The notes under the pieces were generated by a model that did no database searches, was not told where the DNA came from, and saw nothing but the letters and a program-made list of their open reading frames with translations. The position numbers were made by a program, and so were the translations under genes. A stretch of 64,000 bases of DNA from Eledone cirrhosa. Taxonomy: Eukaryota > Mollusca > Cephalopoda > Octopoda > Eledonidae. This document shows, piece by piece, positions 28,886 to 38,696 of the stretch; position 1 is the stretch's first letter; every line of letters begins with the position of its first letter. Location: positions 2,652,785 through 2,716,784 of the forward strand of contig OZ024759.1 of assembly GCA_964016885.1 (NCBI GenBank). Direction: 5' to 3'.

Positions 28886-30304
28886 CACCCATGTTTCTAC
28901 CTCCTCATTAGTTGAGGTAACAAAGAGGTTAAAGTTCTGTTTCACCCATGTTTCTCCCTCCTCACTAGTTGATGTAACAAAGAGGTTAAAGTTCTGTTTC
29001 ACCCATGTTTCTCCCTCCTCACTAGTTGAGGTAACAAAGAGGTTAAAGTTCTGTTTCACCCATCTTTCTACCTCCTCACTAGTTTAGGTAACAAAGAGGT
29101 TAAAGTTCTGTTTCACCCATGTTTCTACCTCCTCACTAGTTGAGGTAACAAAGAGGTTAAATTTCTGTTTCACCCATGTTTCTCCCTCCTTACTAGTTGA
29201 GGTAACAAAGAGGTTTTTCACTCCATGCTTCTCCCTCCTTACTAGTTGAGGTAACAAAGAGGTTAAAGTTCTGTTTCACCCATCTTTCTCCCTCCTCACT
29301 AATTGAGGTAACAAAGAGGTTAAAGTTCTGTTTCATCCATGTTTCTCCCTCCTCACTAGTTGAGGTAACAAAGAGGTTAAAGTTCTGTTTCACCCATGTT
29401 TCTCCCTCCTCACTAGTTGAGGTAACAAAGAGGTGAAAGTTCTATTTAACCCATGTTTCTCCCTCCTTACTAGTTGAGGTAACAAAGAGGTTAAAGTTCT
29501 GTTTCACCAATGTTTCTCCCTCCTCACTAGTTTAGGTAACAAAGAGGTTAAAGTTCTGTTTCACCCATGTTTCTACCTCCTCACTAGTTGAGGTAACAAA
29601 GAGGTTAAAGTTCTGTTTCACCCATGTTTATACCTCCTCACTAGTTGAGGTAACAAAGAGGGTAAAGTTCTGTTTCACCCATGTTTCTCCCTCCTCACTA
29701 GTTGAGGTAACAAAGAGGTTAAAGTTCTGTTTCACCCATGTTTCTACCTCCTCACTATATGAGGTAACAAAGAGGTTAAAGTTCTGTTTCACCCATGTTT
29801 CTCCCTCCTCACTAGTTGAGGTAACAAAGAGGTTAAAGTTCTGTTTCACCCATGTTTCTCCCTCATCACTAGTTGAGGTAACAAAGAGTTTAAAGTTCTG
29901 TTTCACCCATGTTTCTCCCTCCTCACTAGTTGAGGTAACAAAGAGGTTAAAGTTCTATTTCACCCATGTTTCTCTCTCCTTACTAGTTGAGGTAACAAAG
30001 AGGTTAAAGTTCTGTTTCACCCATGTTTCTCTCTCCTCACTAGTTTAGGTAACAAAGAGGTTAAAGTTCTGTTTCACCCATGTTTCTACCTCCTCACTAG
30101 TTGAGGTAACAAAGAGGTTAAAGTTCTGTTTCACCCATGTTTCTCCCTCCTCACTAGTTGAGGTAACAAAGAGGTTAAAGTTCTGTTTCACCCATGTTTC
30201 TCCCTCCTCACTAGTTGATGTAACAAAGAGGTTAAAGTTCTGTTTCACCCATGTTTCTCCCTGCTCACTATTTGAGGTAACAAAGAGGTTAAAGTTCTGT
30301 TTCA

Positions 30305-31697
30305 CCCATGTTTCTACCTCCTCACTAGTTTAGGTAACAAAGAGGTTAAAGTTCTATTTCACCCATGTTTCTACCTCCTCACTAGTTGAGGTAACAAAGA
30401 GGTTAAAGTTCTGTTTCACCCATGTTTCTCCCTTCTCACTAGTTTAGGTAACAAAGAGGTTAAAGTTCTGTTTCACCCATGTTTCTACCTCCTCACTAGT
30501 TTAGGTAACAAAGAGGTTAAAGTTCTGTTTCACCCATGTTTCTCCCTCCTCACTAGTTTAGGTAACAAAGATGTTAAAGTTCTGTTTCACCCATGTTTCT
30601 ACCTCCTCACTAGTTGAGGTAACAAAGAGGTTAAAGTTCTGTTTCACCCATGTTTCTCCCTCCTCACTAGTTTAGGTAACAAAGAGGTTAAAGTTCTGTT
30701 TCACCCATGTTTCTACCTCCTCACTAGTTGAGGTAACAAAGAGGTTAAAGTTCTGTTTCAACCATGTTTCTACCTCCTCACTAGTTGAGGTAACAAAGAG
30801 GTTAAAGTTCTGTTTCACCCATGTTTCTCCCTCCTCACTAGTTTAGGTAACAAAGAGTTTAAAGTTCTGTTTCACCCATGTTTCTACCTCCTCACTAGTT
30901 TAGGTAACAAAGAGGTTAAAGTTCTGTTTCACCCATGTTTCTCCCTCCTCACTAGTTTAGGTAACAAAGAGGTTAAAGTTCTGTTTCACCCATGTTTCTA
31001 CCTCCTCACTAGTTGAGGTAACAAAGAGGTTAAAGTTCTGTTTCACCCATGTTTCTCCCTCCTCACTAGTTTAGGTAACAAAGAGGTTAAAGTTCTGTTT
31101 CACCCATGTGTCTACCTCCTCACTAGTTTAGGTAACAAAGAGGTTAAAGTTCTGTTTCACCCATGTTTCTCCCTCCTCACTAGTTTAGGTAACAAAGAGG
31201 TTAAAGTTCTGTTTCACCCATGTTTCTACCTCCTCACTAGTTTTAGGTAACAAAGAGGTTAAAGTTCTGTTTCACCCATGTTTCTACCTCCTCACTAGTT
31301 GAGGTAACAAAGAGGTTAAAGTTCTGTTTCAGCCATGTTTCTCCCTCCTCACTAGTTTAGGTAACAAAGAGGTTAAAGTTCTGTTTCACCCATGTTTCTA
31401 CCTCCTCACTAGTTGAGGTAACAAAGAGGCTAAAGTTCTGTTTCACCCATGTTTCTCCCTCCTCACTAGTTGTGGTAACAAAGAGGTTAAAGTTCTGTTT
31501 CACCCATGTTTCTCCCCCCTTACTAGTTGAGGTAACAAACAGGTTAAAGTTCTGTTTCACCCATGTTTCTACCTCCTCACTAGTTGAGGTAACAAAGAGG
31601 TTAAAGTTCTGTTTCACCCATGTTTCTACCTCCTCACTAGTTGAGGTAACAAAGAGGTTAAAGTTCTGTTTCACCCATGTTTCTCCTCCCTCACTAG
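30305..31697. repeat. Exon-proximal satellite subdomain with a 4-unit (228-bp) periodicity
   Basis: Here units alternate between CCCTCCTCACTAGTTTAGG and ACCTCCTCACTAG followed by TTTAGG or TTGAGG. The order C-TTTAGG, A-TTTAGG, C-TTTAGG, A-TTGAGG recurs at about 30423, 30822 and 31050, with imperfect copies between. The units are otherwise more uniform than in the first 13 kb. Confidence 0.6.
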
Positions 31698-31849
31698 TCG
31701 CCACCTTCAATTCAGAATATTATAAAACTATGCTTGATGAGGAGACTGACTTTATGAGACCAAACTCTCTGAAGGCTTTCAAGAAAGAAGAGCGGTTGAT
31801 GAAGATTGAAGAACAGAAATCCAAAAGATCAATTAAATCACCTCCAAAG
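31698..31849 (+). CDS. Exon A of an unidentified multi-exon gene
   Basis: Open segment reading ATFNSEYYKTMLDEETDFMR and continuing to KSIKSPPK-like residues (the end reads SIKSPPK), followed directly by a strong donor, AAG|GTAAGA at 31849/31850. It is charged, lysine/glutamate-rich and non-repetitive, unlike the satellite before it. The acceptor is either the CACTAG ending at 31697, which belongs to the last satellite unit, or TTCAG ending at 31715. The two are 18 nt apart, in the same frame, and both give a phase-1 upstream intron. In either case the polypyrimidine tract TTTCTCCTCCCTCACTAG comes from the satellite. The donor is phase 0, matching exon B. Earlier exons must lie left of the window, beyond more than 31.7 kb of satellite. 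Function unknown. Confidence 0.7.
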
Positions 31850-32285
31850 GTAAGAGATTTAACTTCCATATATATCATCATCATAATCATCATCACCATT
31901 GTCATCGACATTGTATTTGGCAAGTTATTTAAAGGGTGCACACATACACACACACACACATACACACATACACACGCATACAGACACACGTACAGATGCA
32001 CACACACATATACACACACATGCACACACACACACCCATACACACACATACACATACACCCATACATACACACACAAACACACATACATACACGTACACG
32101 CATACACACACATACACGCACACACATACACACACATACACACATACATACACACACATACACACACATACATGCACACACATACACATACACACACGCA
32201 CACACACCCACACATATACATGTATGTATATATATATATAATAAAAGAAAACAAAGAGCACTTATAACATCAATCAATTTTTATT
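31850..32285. repeat. Intron start with (CA)n/(TACA)n microsatellite
   Basis: After the donor of exon A there is a short ATC-rich stretch, then an imperfect CA/TACA microsatellite from about 31936 to 32215 and a short TA run to 32242. All open frames here (THTHTY or VCVCMC types) are microsatellite translations. Confidence 0.9.
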
Positions 32286-32332
32286 CGCTGATAGTGTTTC
32301 ATCCATACCATGGGGCAGGACTCATCAGAGCG
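32286..32332 (-). ncRNA. Hammerhead-ribozyme-like motif, Penelope type
   Basis: On the minus strand: stem I CGCT, core CTGATGA (complement of 32322-32328), stem II GTCC...GGAT (G-U, U-A, C-G, C-G), core GAAA (complement of 32297-32300), a minimal stem III, cleavage-type AUC, then AGCG closing stem I (complement of 32286-32289). All conserved core positions are present. Short stem III type I hammerheads are known from Penelope-like retroelements; no Penelope coding sequence is visible beside this copy. Confidence 0.55.
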
Positions 32333-33640
32333 TTGAAAACAAAAATACAATAATGAAGATAAGCTCTACCGACCTACATCATAAGAACAATAGATATATG
32401 GTACAGGATCATAGGATAATAGGGAGAATGGAGATGATACATAATAAGGTTGTTAGTCAGAGTAAGGAAAAATAAGGAAAAATAAGGAAAAATAAAGTAA
32501 AATGAAATAATCACACAAGAGATAGATGCATGTGAAGGAACATGAAATCAGTCAAGGCGATAAAGAAAAAAGAAAGAATACTCAAAAATATTTAAAATAT
32601 AAATTAAAAAAATAATAATTAATGAAACAATAATTAAAAAATAAAAAAATAAAAAAATAATTAAAGATAATTAAAAAAATAAAAATTAAAAAGTTACAAA
32701 AAGAAATTAAAAATTAATAAAAAAAAATAATAAAAAAATATATATTTAACAAAATAATAAACAAGAGAGAGGGGAAGGCATAGATGCGTATGAGGGCACA
32801 CAACAAACGCAAGGAGAGGAAGCATGCATTGGTCACAGTCGAATAGATATATAGGCCAGATGATTTCCCATGACAAAGAGTCTTATATCCTATAGTTTCA
32901 CAGGGTGAACCACAGTGCACTCAAATATTACAGTTGTCAAAGTAGGGATATCCAGCAGATAAATTACAGTAGGACTAGGCATCAACCGGGATGTCATAGA
33001 AAAGTGCCATGTAGCCCTTAAAGTATGGTAATAAGGTTCAGAGGGGATTTAGTATTCTCCAAATTCAGCACGGTTAGGGTAACCATAAGGTAGTGGAGCT
33101 GTGCGGATAAGAGGTGTTAGTCTTGCATAATGATGGGTACAACACAGGCAGAAGCAGGAACACAAGCAAAGCAGGGTAAATGTAGAGAAGAAGCTGAAGC
33201 AGTCAATTCACAACGAAAAATTCATAACAGACAATTCATACATGGTTTAAACAATGTTTGAGGCATATCCGGCGAGGGGAACAAAAAACATAAATATCGT
33301 CAGTAGATGGTAACTCACGAAATGTCACAACATATATACACACATGTATATATATATCCTTCATAGATGGTATTCCAGTTATGTTCATACATCCACATGT
33401 ACATATCATAACGTATGGTACTATATGTTATGAGCCGGTGTTCAAATCGAAATCCTCATATAAGTAGTGCTCCAGATTGCGGTATTATACTATTCACACT
33501 CACCCACAGTAATGTACATCTAATTCCGTGTTCCAAGGGTATTATTGTCCGAGCATTGCATGAACACACATTATAGCAGTAGCTTGTTGACTATTCACAT
33601 GAAGCACGTGGTTAGACAAACAAACTTAAAATATAATATA
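32333..33640. other. AT-rich intronic sequence without a recognisable gene
   Basis: Contains AATAAGGAAA tandem copies near 32464-32500 and a strongly A-rich segment at 32560-32760. The rest is unique-looking. No exon or protein similarity was recognised. It may be remnant transposon sequence linked to the hammerhead motif just upstream. Confidence 0.5.
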
Positions 33641-33641
33641 A

Positions 33642-33835
33642 TTGTTTCTACTTTAGGCACAAGGCCAGCAATTACCCAGTACATTACTGGTACTTTATTT
33701 TATCGACCCCGTAAGGATGAAAGGCAAAGTTAACCTCGGCGGGATTTGAACTCAGATCGTAAAGAGACATAACTATGCTGGAAAGTATGGCGTCCGACCC
33801 TCTACCGATACTGCCAATCCACCGCCCTTACAATA
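33642..33835 (-). mobile_element. tRNA-headed SINE with target-site duplication
   Basis: Read on the minus strand it begins AAGGGCGGTGGATTGGCAGT and contains a B-box-like GAGTTCAAATCCCGCC. Its 3' part ends GGCCTTGTGCCTAAAGTAGA. A direct repeat AACTTAAAATATAATATAAT occurs on both sides (about 33624-33643 and 33839-33858), as expected for target-primed insertion. Same family as the copy at 37025-37212 and the partial at 62728. Confidence 0.8.
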
Positions 33836-33973
33836 TAAAACTTAAAATATAATATAATATAACATGACATATAACATGACATAAAATATACAAGAACGAA
33901 TCAGTAATTCTGCCCAGTGCAACTGTGAGTCAATTCACTCATACATGTGTTCATTAACTAAACAAGACAGCGA

Positions 33974-34028
<55 letters not shown>

Positions 34029-34560
34029 AATATATATATATAAATAAATATATATCCAGACGGAACTTGAACTGTTAAGGTCTCGTTCCTGGATATGTCA
34101 ATATTTATAAAACAAACTTTGTATTTTATCTGATGGGAGCGTACCAAATATATATAATAAAATAAATATGGTTTTATAAATATAGTTTCCATTTATTAAT
34201 ATCATTGTTATATATATATATATATAAAGGTTAAACAAGGTTCAATGAATAAATCAAAGAATGAGTTTTACAATAGATTGGAAGCACTCCACAGATATGG
34301 TTTTGTGTATTATATGTAATTTTTTCATGTCTCAATCTTAAGGTATATAAATATTGAGTTTTGTCATATCTTATTCACTACCATGACTGGATCTTAACCA
34401 TCTACTAAGTCAGGGTATGTCATGCATCATCTTATTTTATCTGATGAGGACGTACTGTTGAAGATAGCTCAGTACCTCTGAAATATATATAATAAAATAT
34501 ACTTGATCACACGAATATCTATTTTTTGTTAATATTTTGAATTAATATATATAAATATCT
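33836..34560. other. AT-rich Penelope-type terminal sequence and (TA)n runs
   Basis: Contains TA microsatellites at 33977-34045 and 34208-34227, and two degenerate copies of a terminal motif (TATTTTATCTGATG ... AAATATATATAATAAAATA) at 34122-34165 and 34433-34499. The first copy has a shortened stem II and lacks GAAA. The second is described separately. No coding exon seen. Confidence 0.5.
34433..34499 (+). ncRNA. Hammerhead-ribozyme-like motif
   Basis: Stem I TATTTTAT (34433-34440) pairs perfectly with ATAAAATA (34492-34499). Core CTGATGA is at 34441-34447 and core GAAA at 34480-34483. Stem II is GGACGTACTG against CAGTACCTCT, ten positions with one C-C mismatch at the fourth pair. Stem III is an A-T/T-A pair with a 4-nt loop, followed by an AUA-type cleavage triplet. 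The architecture is that of a minimal type I hammerhead as described for Penelope-like elements. Confidence 0.65.
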
Positions 34561-36100
34561 GACAGAGTCCCCCGCTCCATTATCTGGTGGGCCCTTAGAA
34601 AACTAGGTGTAGATGAATGGCTTGTGAGAGCTATACAAGCTATGTATAATGAAACAGTCAGTAAGGTTAGAATTAACAATGAATATTGTGAAGAATTTAG
34701 TGTAAAAGTTGGCGTTCATCAAGGCTCTGTCCTTAGTCCCCTCTCATTTATTATTGCGCTTCAGGCTATAACAGAGGAGTTCAAGACCGGCTGCCCTTAT
34801 GAACTCCTATATGCAGATGATCTAACTCTCATAGCTGAATCTATGGCTGAACTAGAGAAGAAATTCTAAACATGGAAGCATGGCCTAGAATCAAAAGGCC
34901 TTAAAGTTAACTTGTCTAAGACTAAACTTATAGTTTGTAGTAAGGAAAATAGGGCACAGATGCCCTCAAGGAAATGGCCATGCTCAGTGTGTAGGAAAGG
35001 AGTAGGCAGAAATTCCATTTTATGTCCCAAATATGGGTACATAAAAAATGTAGTGGGGTCACAGGTTAACTATCTAAGAACGTAGACTTTATATGTGGCC
35101 AATGCTCAGGTGCAATAAGTAGCAAGTGCCCACAGGATACTAGCTCCTTCTATTGCCCAGTTGGTTCTATAGAAATAGTAGACACTTTCCGTTACCTGGG
35201 TGACGAAATCAGCAGTGGGGGAGGGTGCTCTGAAAGTACAGTAGCCAGAGTCAGAACGGGATGGAAAAAGTTCAGAGAGCTTATACCGCTATTGGCCACA
35301 AAAGGTTTCTCTCTAAAATTGAAAGGCAGATTGTATGATGCCTGTATACGAACAGCAATGCTACATGGCAGCTAGACATGGGCATTACGTGCAGAGGATA
35401 TACGCAGACTGGAAAGGAACGAAGCATGCATGCTCTGTTGAATGTGTAATAGTAATATACGTGAACTGCAAAGCATAAATGAACTAAGTGAGAAATTAGG
35501 AATAAGAGGGATCAGATGATGTTTACTTGAGAGAAGACTACATTGGTATGGTCATGTGATGCGCATGAAAGACGACAGCTGCATAAAAAAGTGCAGGGCG
35601 ATCAAAATTGATGGTAGTTACGGAGTAGGTAGACCCAGAAAAATCTGGGACGACTTGATAAATTCCGACCTCACTCACTTGCATCTCTCTAAGACAATGT
35701 CTCTGGACCGAGATCTTTGGCGCTACGCAGTAATACAGAAGACCTGCCTTACCTATGTACAAAGCAAAACCTACAGTCAGTAGGCAACTCTTAACCAAAT
35801 ATACACCCCAATCCACTACCCCTACCCTATCCTCCCACTCCCACCAACAGCACGAGAAAATGAGATCAAGATCGTGTAGGTGTCATGACAAAAAAACACA
35901 CAGTCCACGCTGTAATGTGCCCGTGTAGGTAAAATGGTCAAAAGTCCCAGTTCCACACTGTAAATGTGGTTGGTGTTAGGAAGGGCATCCAGCCGTAGAA
36001 AACCTGCCAGATAGTCCTATATGAGTGAGACACGGTCACCCGACCAGCCTTGCCTCACGTGGGGCAACTCCCGTCTAATGGACATTAAACGAAGATGATG
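34561..36100 (+). mobile_element. 5'-truncated RTE-like LINE copy (subfamily B)
   Basis: Begins inside the reverse transcriptase (DRVPRSIIWWALRKLGVDEW) and includes the YADD motif, a degraded PHD-like zinc finger (PCSVCRKGVGRNSILCPKYG), the C-terminal GRPRKIWDDL region and a 3' UTR ending with GATGATGA at about 36100. It closely resembles the near-full-length element at 53.6-57.25 kb. Nonsense codons include CAA to TAA at 34867 and TGG to TGA near 35440; a frameshift or small deletion follows CPKYG. Not functional. Confidence 0.9.
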
Positions 36101-36363
36101 AAATATCTCTCTATATATAAAACGGAAGATGTCTGTGTGTGTGTAATTTTTATGCATTTCCACATTTCTCTACCGATTTAGATGATTTTTTTTCCAATGT
36201 GCTCCAAATTTACCAACGATGGTCAACGTGTAATAAACTTTGCCAAAAATTTCCTGCTTCTATGAAAAAAATCGCTAAAACTAAATACATGCTGTAACCC
36301 TCTCTCTTACATGCTTAATCCTTCTCTCTACTACCCTCAAAAATCGATGAAACAACATACATG

Positions 36364-36645
36364 TTGCAGCTCTCTTTAAAAGGTTCATCCCTCCCTCTAT
36401 TCCCCCTCTCAACCTCCTCTGCAACTCTCTTTAAAAGGTTCATCCCTCCCTCTACTCCCCTCTCAATCTCCTCTGCAACTCCCTTTAAAAGGTTCATCCC
36501 TCCCTCTACTCCCCTCTCAATCTCCTCTGCAACTCCCTTTAAAAGGTTCATCCCTCCCTCTACTCCCCTCTCAATCTCCTCTGCAACTCCCTTTAAAAGG
36601 TTAATCCCCCCCTCTACTCCCCTCTCAATCTCCTCTACTCCCCTC
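36364..36645. repeat. 54-bp minisatellite, about five copies
   Basis: Unit AACTCCCTTTAAAAGGTTCA, TCCCTCCCTCTACTCCCCTC, TCAATCTCCTCTGC. Like the large satellite it is divisible by three and pyrimidine-rich on +, so it is open on both strands (SSATPFKRFIPPSTPLSI and its reverse). Confidence 0.85.
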
Positions 36646-37024
36646 TCACATCAATTTATACAACACCAAACATAGTCATAACAACGCTCAGACATCAAAT
36701 AACAAAACTTAAAATGCCGATAAAACTAAATACATTTCATTCAAAACATTTTCTAAGTGAGTTAATATTTGTATACAACAACTACAATGGTACGCGATGG
36801 GGGACCGAATGGAGAATTCGTGTCCCCGGACGACGGCAAGGGAGATGCGCTGGAAAAGCCACTCCAACTCGCGGAGCTCACACCTGCGGCTGGTCAGCTC
36901 AGCACCTATAGTGGTGAGTAGGGAGGTAGCCCTAGGACACCAGAAGTCTCCAGTGCCAGGGGTACGACCGCAAACCTGTCAGAGAGCGACCGGTATTTTA
37001 CCATTACATTTTACATCAAATAAC

Positions 37025-37212
37025 TGTTTCTATTTTTGGCACAATGCCAGCATTTACCCAGTACATTACTGGTACTTTATTTTATCGACCCCGTAAGAAT
37101 GAAAGGCAAAGTTAACCTCGGCGGGATTTGAACTCAGATCATAAAGGGTCGTAACTCTATGCTTCAAAGCATGGTGTCCGACTCTCTACCGATACTGCCA
37201 ATCCACCGCCCT
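37025..37212 (-). mobile_element. tRNA-headed SINE with 16-bp target-site duplication
   Basis: Same family as 33642-33835, on the minus strand: AAAAGGGCGGTGGATTGGCA head, B-box-like GAGTTCAAATCCCGCC. The direct repeat TTTTACATCAAATAAC is present immediately on both sides (ending 37024 and starting 37212). It is nested in the Helitron-like segment, so it inserted later. Confidence 0.85.
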
Positions 37213-37762
37213 TTTACATCAAATAACACATAAAGCAACAGATGAATTTATACAACAAATGTAGTCTAACGACGCTTAAGCATTTATTTACTTGAATCTC
37301 AAGAAAGACATATTTTATTGTTGTCCTTTTTGTAATTTTTTTTCTGATTTTAGCAATATGAAACAAAAAAATAATGAGAAACTTTTTTCAGGAACGTCCG
37401 ATTTTGATGATTTTTTCTCCAGTGTGCTCCAAATTATCGCCCCTGTTTACGCTCTTTTGTGCTATAACTCAGATGGGCTTGGCTTACAGGTTTGACCTAC
37501 TATTTGACGTGCATTCTTCATACAACTTACTTAGTACTCACTTTCCACTTATTCGCTGTTCAATTGAAATTTTTCGCTACCCCTCCTTCCTTGCTTACCC
37601 GTATTTACTTTGTTTGCCTCAATAAGCATAATTGAGTGGAATCATTAAGAGCACTTTAAAGCAATTAAACTCCGAGCAACGCCGAGCACTTCTGCTAGTA
37701 TTTATATATATAGAATAAGGAAATACAAAGTAGTTTAAATGATAAAGTCTTTTATTGATAAG

Positions 37763-37830
37763 GCTGTGATACATATTTCAATGACAACAGTAGCCATGTA
37801 GTACCCGGTGCCATGATCTCATCAGACAGC
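37763..37830 (-). ncRNA. Hammerhead-ribozyme-like motif
   Basis: Minus strand: stem I GCTGT (complement of 37826-37830), core CTGATGA (37819-37825), stem II GATCATGGCA against TGTTGTCATT with G-U wobbles and a C-C mismatch at the fourth pair, core GAAA (37776-37779), short stem III ATA..TAT, an AUC-type cleavage triplet, then ACAGC (37763-37767) closing stem I. The stem I sequence differs from the 34433 copy but still pairs. Confidence 0.6.
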
Positions 37831-37839
37831 TTCTTACAT

Positions 37840-38690
37840 AATAAGGTTTCAATCATAATAAGGTTTCAATCCCTGTATCAACTATCCTGACATGTATATA
37901 TGTGTAAAAACCTTGATTGTGTATGTGATAGAATTTTTCTTTGTTATTTTCATTGCTTTATCATTTTTTCATTTCTTTGATTGTTTTTCATTGTTAATTT
38001 CATGTGACAGAGGATATTAACTTAGTATTTGTTTAAATTTTCACGCTCCACACTTTAGGCTATATTCTTTACTTAAAACAGGGTTCTCTATTTTAATTCT
38101 TATCTCTCATTCATATTGCTAACTCTAATTTCTATTATGAAAACATAATATCTAGACGATGAAATAATTCTATTTGTGGGGAACAATCAATTCTATTGTC
38201 TAAGTATAATTAAGCCTAGTGTTAAACCTGTAGCAGGAGTTGCCTCCCTTGTTGTGACACTCACATCCCAATAGATTAACGCTCTCTAGACAGAAAGTAG
38301 AACCCTTTCTGTAACTTCCGGTCAGAACCCTATAAAACTAACAACTTTAAGTTCCCTCTCTCTCATTTGCCTTTTCGGCTCCTGGCCTTAGCCAGCCGTC
38401 TTCTGCCAGGCGCGTTCGCCTGGCAACCAAAATGGTAACTAATAACTTTGCTTCATTCTCTCATCTATTCATTGACATGTCAACTATACTGTTCTATATA
38501 TCCACAAATTGTTAATTAAATATTATACACACAAACCAATCGTCTTTGTTATATTCATACAACCCAGTATTTTGTTATAAACCTATCAAATGTTAATAAT
38601 TCGAGAATGTAGTGTTAATCACTATATTTACCAATTCTACCCTATTTCTATCTTAATATACATGCCTGTGTATATGGGTATGTGTTTATG
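37840..38690. other. Unclassified intronic sequence, possible solo LTR
   Basis: No exon recognised. Around 38220-38590 the sequence resembles a retroviral-type LTR promoter region: TATAAAACTAACAAC at 38331, then a CT-rich start-like segment, and a small hairpin CCAGGCGCGTTCGCCTGG near 38406. Ends could not be defined, so this is only a suggestion. Confidence 0.25.
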
Positions 38691-38696
38691 TCTATA

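Larger units (their letters stand above)
13648..29258. repeat. Zone of 49-bp marker units inside the satellite
   Basis: Fifteen units carry an 8-bp shortening in which the segment after GAGGTT becomes TCTCACTCCATGCTT. They start at 13648, 14381, 15570, 17101, 18630, 19250, 21123, 21856, 22531, 23778, 24398, 26271, 27004, 27679 and 29210 (the last reads TTTTCACTCC). None was seen before 13.6 kb or after 29.3 kb, so they define an array subdomain and its higher-order repeats. The 8-bp loss also breaks both open frames. Confidence 0.9.
1..31697. repeat. 57-bp tandem satellite array, about 550 units, left end outside the window
   Basis: The whole interval is a head-to-tail repeat with a 57-bp unit (start of unit GAGGTTAAAGTTCTGTTTCA, then CCCATGTTTCTCCCTCCTCA, then CTAGTTGAGGTAACAAA). 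Units differ by a few substitutions, with occasional 1-bp deletions (the CTCCTGACAACTGAGG variant, common in the first 13 kb) and shortened 49-bp units. The + strand is pyrimidine-rich. Because 57 is divisible by three, one frame per strand stays open over many units: LKFCFTHVSPSSLVEVTKR on +, VKQNFNLFVTSTSEEGETW on -. I do not call these genes: the minus-frame starts are almost all GTG, frameshifts and stops recur, and the downstream exon places the array in an intron. Its right end abuts that exon at 31697/31698. Confidence 0.97.
36105..37698 (+). mobile_element. Helitron-like non-autonomous segment (tentative)
   Basis: Starts TCTCTATATATAAAACGGAA with a GTCTGTGTGTG segment and ends ...CCGAGCACTTCTGCTAG at 37698 followed by T. 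A TC start, a CTRR end (CTAG) and no terminal inverted repeats or target duplication fit Helitrons. A second segment with the same start and end style lies at 44140-45226. It contains a 54-bp minisatellite, a GC-rich segment of unknown nature (36790-37000) and a nested SINE. No Rep/helicase coding sequence. Confidence 0.4.

Noticed and set aside
1..31697. CRISPR-like array
   Set aside because: There are no unique spacers; the repeat unit is continuous and the context is eukaryotic.
31720..32353. Overlapping open frames rich in HTHTYT, CVCVYV or IYIYIY
   Set aside because: Translations of CA/TG and TA microsatellites in all frames; no non-repetitive coding sequence.
36790..37000. Small gene in the GC-rich segment (GTRWGTEWRIRVPGRRQGRC)
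   Set aside because: No splice context, no recognised domain, and two overlapping frames are open; left as an unknown part of the Helitron-like segment.
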